Of a stretch of 60,122 nucleotides of DNA, positions 54,068 through 60,122 are shown one piece after another. The DNA lies in contig NZ_FXTO01000021.1 of NCBI RefSeq assembly GCF_900182725.1, forward strand, positions 1-60,122. The letters run 5' to 3'. Position 1 is the stretch's first letter, and each line of letters begins with the position of its first letter. The position numbers and the translations under genes are program-made. This DNA is from Thalassovita litoralis (GTDB lineage Bacteria; Pseudomonadota; Alphaproteobacteria; Rhodobacterales; Rhodobacteraceae). A model generated the notes under the pieces. The model saw only the letters and a list, made by a program, of their open reading frames with translations. It was not told where the DNA came from and did no database searches.

Positions 54068-54970
54068 ATGACGGCACAGATTATCGACGGCAAAGCCTTT
54101 GCCGCAACAGTACGCGAAAAGGTGGCGGGCCATGTGGCGCGTCTGAAAGCGGATCACGGAATCACGCCGGGTTTGGCCGTGGTGCTGGTGGGCGAAGACC
54201 CGGCCAGTCAGGTTTATGTGCGGTCCAAGGGAAAACAGACCGTCGAGGCCGGGATGAATTCCTATGAGCACAAACTGTCCGCCGACACTGCGGAGCAGGA
54301 TTTGCTGGCGCTGATCCAGCAGTTGAACGCCGATCCGGCGGTGCATGGCATTTTGGTGCAATTGCCGCTGCCCAAGCATCTGAACGAAGATCTGGTGATC
54401 AACGCGATTGACCCGGCCAAGGATGTGGACGGGTTCCATATCTCAAACGTGGGTCTGTTGGGGACGGGGCAGAAAAGCATGGTGCCTTGCACGCCGCTGG
54501 GGTGCCTGATGATGCTGCGCGATTATCACGGCAGCCTGTCGGGAATGGATGCGGTTGTGATCGGGCGGTCCAATATCGTGGGCAAACCGATGGCGCAGCT
54601 TTTGCTGGGTGATAGCTGTACCGTGACGATTGCCCACAGCCGCACCAAGGATTTGCCCGAGGTGGTGCGCCGCGCCGATATCGTGGTGGCCGCCGTTGGT
54701 CGCCCGCAGATGGTGCCGGGCGATTGGATCAAGCCGGGGGCCACTGTGATTGACGTCGGCATCAACCGCATCGACGCCCCGGAAAAGGGCGAAGGTAAAA
54801 CCCGTCTTGTGGGCGATGTGGATTTCGACAGCGCGGTTCAGGTGGCAGGCGCGATTACCCCGGTTCCCGGTGGCGTGGGGCCGATGACGATTGCCTGCCT
54901 GCTGGCGAACACCGTGACCGCCTGTTGCCGCGCCAATGGCCTGCCAGAACCCGAGGGGCTGACGGCCTGA
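54068..54970 (+). CDS. folD: Bifunctional methylene-THF dehydrogenase / methenyl-THF cyclohydrolase
   Basis: A 300-residue FolD. The active-site Lys is in [14 protein letters not shown] near residue 53; [15 protein letters not shown] near 165 is the NADP site; [18 protein letters not shown] is near 271. It interconverts 5,10-methylene-THF and 10-formyl-THF and works with Fhs. AAGG and GGCGC precede the ATG; an in-frame start 51 bases upstream is not preferred. Confidence 0.97.
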   Translation: MTAQIIDGKAFAATVREKVAGHVARLKADHGITPGLAVVLVGEDPASQVYVRSKGKQTVEAGMNSYEHKLSADTAEQDLLALIQQLNADPAVHGILVQLPLPKHLNEDLVINAIDPAKDVDGFHISNVGLLGTGQKSMVPCTPLGCLMMLRDYHGSLSGMDAVVIGRSNIVGKPMAQLLLGDSCTVTIAHSRTKDLPEVVRRADIVVAAVGRPQMVPGDWIKPGATVIDVGINRIDAPEKGEGKTRLVGDVDFDSAVQVAGAITPVPGGVGPMTIACLLANTVTACCRANGLPEPEGLTA

Positions 54971-55001
54971 ACCGGTTTCGCGGGATAGCGCGGATCAATC
55001 G

Positions 55002-55037
55002 AACTGGGGGCGGATCACAGGATGCGCCCCCGGTTTT
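55002..55037. terminator. Bidirectional terminator between folD and the membrane protein gene
   Basis: AACTGGGGGCG (55002-55012) pairs with 55025-55035 (one G-U), followed by TT on the plus strand. The genes converge here. Confidence 0.75.
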
Positions 55038-55040
55038 AAT

Positions 55041-55502
55041 TCAGCTATGGCCCACCCGGATGGCCCGGCCCAGAAACGTGCCGGAACATAGACCCAAAAC
55101 AATGGCCAGCGTTGCGATATAGCCCGGTGCTGTCAGCAAGTCGGGGGCGATTGCCCGGATCACGCCGGTTACAAAATTCGACCAGAACAGGATCATGACA
55201 ACGATCAGCGTCAGCCACTCCGGGCGCAGGGTCACGGTATTGCGGGTCCGTTCAATCAGCCAGCGGCCTTGCAGGCGGTATCCCACGGCGGCACCGATCA
55301 GCAGCAGAACCGCCCAAAGCGCCAATCCCCATCCGGGGGCGGGCAGGGCCAACAGGCTGCGCAGCCCAAGCAACCCCAGAAATGGCAGGGCATAGAACAA
55401 GGCAATGGGCGCGCGGCGCGGACGTATGGCACGCAGCCCGACAAACAGCAACAGCACAAGCAGCGGCCACACCCAAATCGGGGCATTGGTAAAGAACGCC
55501 AT
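55041..55502 (-). CDS. Integral membrane protein, DUF6622-like
   Basis: A 153-residue protein with four or five hydrophobic segments; the N-terminus (FFTNAPIWVWPLLVLLLFVGLRA) resembles DUF6622 proteins, which begin with a T-P-x-W-V-W motif. No function is known. It follows a 53-codon membrane ORF by three bases on the same strand, so the two could once have been one small operon. Confidence 0.65.
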   Translation of the reverse strand: MAFFTNAPIWVWPLLVLLLFVGLRAIRPRRAPIALFYALPFLGLLGLRSLLALPAPGWGLALWAVLLLIGAAVGYRLQGRWLIERTRNTVTLRPEWLTLIVVMILFWSNFVTGVIRAIAPDLLTAPGYIATLAIVLGLCSGTFLGRAIRVGHS

Positions 55503-55505
55503 GTT

Positions 55506-55667
55506 TCAGCCCGCCATCAATACGTCATGTGTGATCCGATCGGGCAACCCGGCCCCGGTCAGTCGGATTTCATGCACCCAGAACGAAGATAGCGGAACTA
55601 GGGCCAGTGCGATGAAAGCATGAAGCTTTATTGCGAAAGGGGCCAGTAATAGTGGCATCAGGTTCAT
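55506..55667 (-). CDS. 53-residue membrane ORF, possibly a shortened DUF2306-like protein
   Basis: ATG 55667 opens a 53-codon frame (begins MNLMPLLLAPF, includes IKLHAFIALALVPLSSFWVHEIR) and stops three bases before the DUF6622-like start. One hydrophobic segment is visible. LHAFIALAL and SSFWVHEIR resemble the ends of a DUF2306 membrane domain that normally has some 40 more residues between them, so this may be an internally deleted remnant. It has only a distant GGAG. Too short to be sure that it is translated. Confidence 0.4.
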   Translation of the reverse strand: MNLMPLLLAPFAIKLHAFIALALVPLSSFWVHEIRLTGAGLPDRITHDVLMAG

Positions 55668-55740
55668 CTGGGAAACTCCGTTTTGGTCAGTTAGAACCTG
55701 ATGAAATGGCGTAGGCGGCAGACAAAGCGGGTTTTCGTCA

Positions 55741-56532
55741 ATGAAGAATGGGGATGCGTGGGTGACGAGTTTGGGGGAACAACAGGCATTGGCGCTTCGT
55801 GAATGGCAGTGGCTTTTCGTGCCTGTCGTGGTGTGGGTCGTGTTGACAGTGCTGGCCGCGCTGGCGGGACCGTTTGAAACCTATGACAGCCTGACATTCC
55901 TGCCTCGGTTGGCCTATTGGGCGCTGGTAGTCGGGGTGTCGGTAGGGATCGACGCCGGTTTTCGTTGGGTGTTGCGTCACTGGCCTATAGTCTGGCGCGT
56001 GGCGGCCCGGTTGGGCTATGCCGCAGTGTTGGGGGCGGTCATTCACGGGATCAACAGCGCGGTTTTTCCGGCTTGGACGGGCTGGGGGCGGTTGTTTTGG
56101 TTGGTGATGATCGTCTGGGTCGTGGCTATGGCGGTCGAAGGGATGGTGGCGCTGATGAAGCATGTCACCCTCGCAAACCATGCCGACATTCCCGCCGAGG
56201 CTGAAACCCCGGCCCCGGATGCTGTATTCCAGCAGCGCCTGCCGCACGATAAGCGCGGTACGTTGATCCGGCTGGAGGCGCAGGATCATTACCTGAATGT
56301 CGTAACAACCGCAGGAGAGGCGTTAATCCTGATGCGGATGTCGGACGCGGAAATGGAACTGGCGGGGTTTGCAGGGCTGCGCGTGCATCGTTCGCATTGG
56401 ATCGCGGCGGCGCAGGTGCAAGACGTCAACCGCGCTGGCGGGCGGCTGACGTTGTTGATGGCGGACGGGTGTACCATCCCGGTCAGCCGCAGTTTCCGTT
56501 CCGGGGTCGACGCCGCCGGATTGCTGGCATAG
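55741..56532 (+). CDS. LytTR-domain membrane regulator (first of two)
   Basis: A 263-residue protein: about four membrane segments (residues 17-40, 53-72, 82-105 and 115-138), then a cytoplasmic LytTR DNA-binding domain from about residue 175 (RGTLIRLEAQDHYLNVV, LRVHRSHWIAA, IPVSRSF). Such membrane-anchored LytTR proteins act without a receiver domain and may sense signals through the membrane part. The protein is paralogous to that at 57108. No clear ribosome site. The thioesterase gene converges 16 bases on. Confidence 0.85.
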   Translation: MKNGDAWVTSLGEQQALALREWQWLFVPVVVWVVLTVLAALAGPFETYDSLTFLPRLAYWALVVGVSVGIDAGFRWVLRHWPIVWRVAARLGYAAVLGAVIHGINSAVFPAWTGWGRLFWLVMIVWVVAMAVEGMVALMKHVTLANHADIPAEAETPAPDAVFQQRLPHDKRGTLIRLEAQDHYLNVVTTAGEALILMRMSDAEMELAGFAGLRVHRSHWIAAAQVQDVNRAGGRLTLLMADGCTIPVSRSFRSGVDAAGLLA

Positions 56533-56548
56533 GGCGCGGCCTACAGGC

Positions 56549-56968
56549 TCAAAGCGGCACCGGCACCATCGTGCCTTGTAAGATCGCCACCAGTTTTTCC
56601 TGATCGCCGGTGCGGGCCACCACCTCGGATGTGACGATGACCAGCCGCTTGCCGGGTTTGATCACCTTGCCGGTCGCAATCAGCAGATCACCGCGGGCGG
56701 GGGCCAGCAGGTTGATTTTGATTTCGGCGGTTACAACTTCGTGATTCTCGGGCATGGTGGTCAGGGCCGCATAGCCCGCGGCTGTATCCCCGATGGCAAA
56801 GGTCAAAGCCGCATGACCATGCCCTTGTTGCTGGCGTGATCCGGGCAGGATGGGGGCCTCGATCACGGTTTCGCCTTGTCCGACATGCGCCAAACGCGCG
56901 CCAAATGTTTGCATCATCGCCTGTTGGTTGAAGCTGCCAATGATGCGTTCATACAAGGGGTGGGTCAT
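56549..56968 (-). CDS. Hotdog-fold thioesterase, PaaI type
   Basis: A 139-residue hotdog protein. HGHAALTFAIGDTAAGYAALT near residue 50-70 contains the PaaI-type conserved helix region and NHEVVTAEIKINLLAP near 79-94 is the usual following strand. It hydrolyses acyl- or aryl-CoA thioesters. It is located between two LytTR membrane regulators, on the opposite strand, and is the only metabolic gene of the cluster. Confidence 0.85.
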   Translation of the reverse strand: MTHPLYERIIGSFNQQAMMQTFGARLAHVGQGETVIEAPILPGSRQQQGHGHAALTFAIGDTAAGYAALTTMPENHEVVTAEIKINLLAPARGDLLIATGKVIKPGKRLVIVTSEVVARTGDQEKLVAILQGTMVPVPL

Positions 56969-57054
56969 GTGGGGTTCCTTTTTTCAACAAGGTAGCCGCA
57001 TGTTGATTTATATTCAATCTAAGCTTGCTGTTGCGTCACCCACAGGGTTCGGTG

Positions 57055-57067
57055 TAACAGTCTGTTA
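57055..57067 (+). promoter_or_regulatory. Palindrome upstream of the second LytTR gene
   Basis: TAACAG-T-CTGTTA, a perfect palindrome 41 bp before ATG 57108. Related words (ACAGTCTGT and ACTGTCCTG, 24 bp apart) resemble LytTR half-sites (ACAGTTAAG type), but the spacing is not the usual 21 bp. Confidence 0.35.
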
Positions 57068-57107
57068 TTAATTGCTTTTAACTGTCCTGTGTTGTGCCCT
57101 TGGAACT

Positions 57108-57935
57108 ATGACTGCGAAAATCAAACAGTTGGCCCATAACCTTCTTAGCCGGGTGAGCCTGTTGATCTGGATGCTGTTTACCGTGGCAGCGACCATAATG
57201 GGGCCATTCAATACCTCGGCTGTTTTGGGGTTGGGGCAACGTGGCATTTACTGGGGCGTCATGGTGGCGCTTGCGCTGTCTGTGTCTGCGGTGGTCGCGG
57301 AACTGGTGGCCTTGGTGGTGCCGGATCGTCGCCGCTGGGCGTTTGACATCCTGCGTATCATCGGGATGGTTTTGGTCTTTTCGCCGATGGTGCTGCTTTG
57401 GACCAATTTCATGCTTGGGGATGTTGCAGAGTATAGCCCCGATCTGGGCATGATTGCGCTGTTCGTAGCGTTGGTCGGAACCGTTACCCGTGTGATGCGC
57501 CGGATATTGCGCGACGAACAAGCCACATTCCTGCACGAAGAACAGGGCGCTTTGGCGTTACCCGGTGACGCAGAGGATGTGCCGGGGGCGGGGGCTGATC
57601 TGGCATCCCCCGAAAACGCCGACCAGCCGCGCCTGATGCGCCGCTTGCCGGATGGTGTGACCGGGCCGGTATTGCGGCTGTCGGCCAAGGATCACTTTGT
57701 CGAGGTGGTGCTGCCCGATGAAACCCACAGCTTGCGGATGCGGTTTGCCGATGCAATCGACGAAATGGATGGGGTCGAAGGTTATTGTGCTCATCGGTCG
57801 CATTGGGTGGCGCGGGATGCGATTGATGCTGTGGAACGCGATGGGGCGCGGATTTATCTGCGCTTGGTCAATCGGGACGTGATCCCGGTCAGTCGTACCT
57901 ACAAACCCCGGTTGGAAGAGGCCGGTATCCTGTAG
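57108..57935 (+). CDS. LytTR-domain membrane regulator (second of two)
   Basis: A 275-residue protein with about four membrane segments (about residues 12-120) and a C-terminal LytTR domain from about residue 185 (GPVLRLSAKDHFVEVVL, AHRSHWVARDAID, VIPVSRTYK). It shares RL.A.DH, HRSHW and IPVSR with the protein at 55741, so the two are paralogues. ATG 57108 has only GGAA upstream; TTG 57072 would add twelve residues. Divergent from the thioesterase. The target genes are unknown. Confidence 0.85.
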   Translation: MTAKIKQLAHNLLSRVSLLIWMLFTVAATIMGPFNTSAVLGLGQRGIYWGVMVALALSVSAVVAELVALVVPDRRRWAFDILRIIGMVLVFSPMVLLWTNFMLGDVAEYSPDLGMIALFVALVGTVTRVMRRILRDEQATFLHEEQGALALPGDAEDVPGAGADLASPENADQPRLMRRLPDGVTGPVLRLSAKDHFVEVVLPDETHSLRMRFADAIDEMDGVEGYCAHRSHWVARDAIDAVERDGARIYLRLVNRDVIPVSRTYKPRLEEAGIL

Positions 57936-57947
57936 GCGGTGATTGAT

Positions 57948-57980
57948 GGGACCGGGCGCATTGGAAAAGCGCCCAGTCCC
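57948..57980. terminator. Bidirectional terminator between LytTR and acyl-CoA dehydrogenase genes
   Basis: GGGACCGGGCGC (57948-57959) pairs with GCGCCCAGTCCC (57969-57980) with one mismatch, loop of nine. The two genes converge. Confidence 0.65.
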
Positions 57981-58000
57981 GTAATGTCCGATCCTGTGCT

Positions 58001-59287
58001 TTAAGCCTGCGGGAGTGTCGCGCGGATGTCGGTTTCGCTGGCACGATCCGGCAAGGTATAGAACCGATGCGAATTCATCGGACCCTTTTGGGCCTTGCGG
58101 ATCGCAGAGCGGCCAATGGCCCGCAGGTGAACCTCGTCCGGGCCATCGGCCAACCGCAAGCTGCGGGCCATCGTCCACAGATCGGGCAGGGGGGTGTCCG
58201 GGGTGACGCCCATGCCGCCAAAGATTTGAATCGCACGATCCACCACGCGTTCGTGCATTTCCGGCACCAGTACCTTGATCATGGCGATTTCATCGCGGGC
58301 TTCCTTGGCGCCGACATTGTCGATCATCCATGCGGTTTTCAGCACCAGCAGGCGGGCTTGTTCGATTTCGCAGCGCGAGCGGGCGATTTTTTCCTGTGTG
58401 ACGCCCTGTTCATGCAGGTATTTCCCGAATGCTTTTCGTTCCAGCGACCGCTCGACCATTAGTTCAAATGCCAATTCGGCCTGCCCGATGGACCGCATCA
58501 TGTGGTGAATGCGCCCCGGCCCCAGACGGGCCTGTGCGATGGCAAAACCTGTGCCTTCCTCGCCCAGCAGGTTGGTCGCGGGGACGCGGACATTGTGATA
58601 GACGATTTCACAATGGCTTTCGTAGCTTAGGTGGTTCATCACAGCGATGTTGCGGGTGATGGTGATGCCGGGTGTATCCATCGGCACAAGGATCATGCTT
58701 TGCTGGCGGTGGCGTTCGGCATTGGGATCAGTTTTGCCCATCACGATGGCCAGCTTGCAATGCGGCGAGGCTGCGCCGGTTGAAAACCATTTACGCCCGT
58801 TGATCACATATTCGTCACCATCACGGCGGATCAGTGTTTCGATATTCGTCGCGTCAGAGGAGGCGACATCGGGTTCCGTCATCGAAAAACAGGACCGGAT
58901 TTCACCGTTCAGCAATGGCATCAGCCATTTCTGTTTCTGTTCGGGGGTGCCGAACATATGTAGGATTTCCATATTGCCGGTATCGGGGGCGGAACAGTTG
59001 AACACCTCGGGCGCCCAGGGCAGACGGCCCATGATTTCGGCCAGCGGGGCATAGTCCAGATTAGACATGCGGGTGCCGGGTTCGTCGTCACGCAGCGCGG
59101 GCAGGAACATATTCCACAGCCCTTCGGAGCGGGCCAGCGCCTTCAGGTCGTCCATGAAGGACAGGGTATAGGTGCCATTGCCCTGTTCCGCCATGTACTG
59201 AGCGTGGCGGGGGATGACGTGATCTTCCATGAAATTGCGCAGCTTGGCCTGCATGGCAAGGCTGTGTTCGGAAAAGGCGAAATCCAT
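58001..59287 (-). CDS. Acyl-CoA dehydrogenase, ACAD10/11-like
   Basis: A 428-residue acyl-CoA dehydrogenase. FSMTEPDVASSDATNI is near residue 140, LERKAFGKYLHEQGVTQ near 295, IQIFGGMGVTPDTPLPDLW near 362 and the C-terminal RLADGPDEVHLRAIGR near 385; the ADGPDEVH end is typical of the ACAD10/11 class, which act on bulky or hydroxylated chains. ATG 59287 with AGGAGA upstream was chosen; the frame extends 33 codons further but those residues are cysteine/arginine-rich and unlike the family. It is divergent from the interrupted LysR gene, which may have been its regulator. Confidence 0.9.
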   Translation of the reverse strand: MDFAFSEHSLAMQAKLRNFMEDHVIPRHAQYMAEQGNGTYTLSFMDDLKALARSEGLWNMFLPALRDDEPGTRMSNLDYAPLAEIMGRLPWAPEVFNCSAPDTGNMEILHMFGTPEQKQKWLMPLLNGEIRSCFSMTEPDVASSDATNIETLIRRDGDEYVINGRKWFSTGAASPHCKLAIVMGKTDPNAERHRQQSMILVPMDTPGITITRNIAVMNHLSYESHCEIVYHNVRVPATNLLGEEGTGFAIAQARLGPGRIHHMMRSIGQAELAFELMVERSLERKAFGKYLHEQGVTQEKIARSRCEIEQARLLVLKTAWMIDNVGAKEARDEIAMIKVLVPEMHERVVDRAIQIFGGMGVTPDTPLPDLWTMARSLRLADGPDEVHLRAIGRSAIRKAQKGPMNSHRFYTLPDRASETDIRATLPQA

Positions 59288-59359
59288 TCTCTGTCTCCTG
59301 TCAGGGGCATGTCGGGGGCGGGTGTGGCAACAGCGGGCGCTGCGGCTTTGCCCTTTCGG

Positions 59360-59389
59360 TTGACAGATGGCACAGGCAGGCGGCATAAA
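59360..59389 (+). promoter_or_regulatory. Possible promoter of the LysR gene
   Basis: TTGACA (59360-59365), 18 bp, CATAAA (59384-59389). Just downstream is TATA-N11-TATA (59400-59418), a T-N11-A arrangement like LysR binding sites. Both are in the divergent intergenic gap. Confidence 0.35.
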
Positions 59390-59424
59390 AAAATGAATTT
59401 ATAAAATGGTGGGATATAGATAAA

Positions 59425-59988
59425 ATGAATATATCCAGAACCGACCTGAACCTGTTTGTCGTGTTTGAAGCGATCTATTCCCAAGGGGGCGTGACCCGCG
59501 CGGCCGAGGTGCTGCATCTGACCCAGCCCACGATTTCGCACGCGTTGGGGCGGTTGCGGGACCGGGTGGGCGATCCGTTATTTGTGCGGCATGGGCAGCG
59601 GTTGGTGCCGACGCCATTGGCTGACCGAATGATCGGCCCCACGCGCGAGGCGCTGAAACTGTTCCAGCGTACCTTGGGCGAATTGGATGGGTTTGACCCG
59701 CTGACTGCTGAAATGCAGTTTTCCATCGGGATGCGGGCGCTGATGGAGGCTAGCTTTTTCCTGCCTTTGGTGCGGTTGCTGAACAGTGCTGCGCCGCGGG
59801 TTATGGTATCGTCTGTCCCATTGGACCGCAGACGGATCGAGGCGGATTTATCCGCCGGGGAACTGAGCGCCGCGATAGATATTTTCCTGCCGCTGGGCGA
59901 GGATATCCGGCGGGAACATCTGAGTACGTCGCGCACGGTGGTGGTGGCGCGGCAGGGCCACCCGCAGGTGGTGGGGCAAATCACGCTA
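59425..59988 (+). pseudogene. LysR-family regulator, 3' part cut off by IS insertion
   Basis: Only the first 188 residues remain. The helix-turn-helix (GGVTRAAEVLHLTQPTISHA, about residues 21-41) and the start of the effector domain are intact. The frame continues through the IS junction (last native codon CTA at 59986-59988) into the IS end, giving a foreign tail. A normal LysR has about 300 residues, so the effector pocket is incomplete and the protein is probably non-functional. It faces the acyl-CoA dehydrogenase gene, its likely target. Confidence 0.85.
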
Positions 59989-60122
59989 GGCTCAGGACCC
60001 ATTAATCGGCTTGAGATCGCATTGGTCGCATGCTTCAAATCCCCAAACTTTCAGGGGGTATCATGAGCAATCTATTTTGGCTGACCGACGAACAGATGGC
60101 GCGGCTGCGACCGTTCTTTCCC
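59989..60122 (+). mobile_element. Insertion sequence end, IS5-like (partial, leaves window at right)
   Basis: Exact inverted copy of 1-134. The outer tip GGCTCAGGACCC directly follows TA of the LysR codon CTA. The element reads rightward out of the window, so both window ends are the same end of the same IS type, facing outward. Confidence 0.85.
60063..60122 (+). CDS. IS5-like transposase, N-terminal 20 codons only
   Basis: ATG 60063 begins MSNLFWLTDEQ; the frame is open at the window end. Identical to the copy at 1-60. AGGGGG precedes the ATG by about six bases. Confidence 0.7.
   Translation, partial: MSNLFWLTDEQMARLRPFFP

Overview
The window looks like alphaproteobacterial chromosome, most likely family Rhodobacteraceae. 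The case rests on high G+C coding sequence with many ATGA/TGATG stop-start overlaps, the linked order ruvCAB - ybgC - tolQRAB - pal - cpoB - tilS - ftsH, a priA / fsa / DUF484 / xerC / phosphatidylcholine synthase neighbourhood, a DUF1127 protein, and recurring intergenic GAGTATTT-type repeats. No rRNA, tRNA or CRISPR array was seen. Both window ends lie in the same end of one insertion sequence (134 bp identical, inverted), so the window is bounded by two IS copies. The left copy has cut an FAD monooxygenase gene and the right copy a LysR gene.

Region by region. 1-1156: IS end, 5'-truncated FAD monooxygenase and a DUF2783 partner. 1200-4398: a copper module (CopZ-like chaperone, CopA ATPase, CueR) with two divergent 19-bp-spacer CueR promoters. 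4528-22229: a divergent catabolic locus. The leftward operon is tetR - thiolase - FadJ-type protein - alpha-methylacyl-CoA racemase - enoyl-CoA hydratase - nitronate monooxygenase-like protein. The rightward genes are a Liv-type ABC transporter, an acyl-CoA synthetase, a solute-binding protein, an acyl-CoA dehydrogenase, a second ligase and a second dehydrogenase. One palindrome sits across the shared promoters. The racemase keeps its His126/Asp156/Glu241 set, which points to uptake and beta-oxidation of alpha-methyl-branched acids.

22365-32311: truncated haemoglobin, ileS, methylguanine methyltransferase, Pcs, XerC, DUF484, Fsa and PriA. Upstream of ileS is a 561-bp gene-poor stretch holding a 16-codon isoleucine-rich leader ORF with a promoter placed so that its AUG would be the transcript start, followed by a hairpin. 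I regard this as a candidate, apparently undescribed, leader-peptide control of isoleucyl-tRNA synthetase. 32316-37877: YeeE/YedE-type transporter, MFS and MATE transporters, PrmA, a small membrane protein and a DUF1127 protein. 38183-50537: Holliday-junction resolution (RuvCAB), an unknown conserved protein, ThpR, and the complete Tol-Pal envelope system followed by TilS and FtsH. 50602-54970: methyltransferase, MOSC protein and the one-carbon enzymes Fhs and FolD. 55041-59988: membrane proteins, two LytTR-domain membrane regulators flanking a hotdog thioesterase, an acyl-CoA dehydrogenase and the interrupted LysR gene.

Most of the window is core housekeeping. The accessory parts are the IS ends, the copper module, the branched-acid locus and the LytTR cluster. 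All functions are read from sequence motifs alone; no database search was run.
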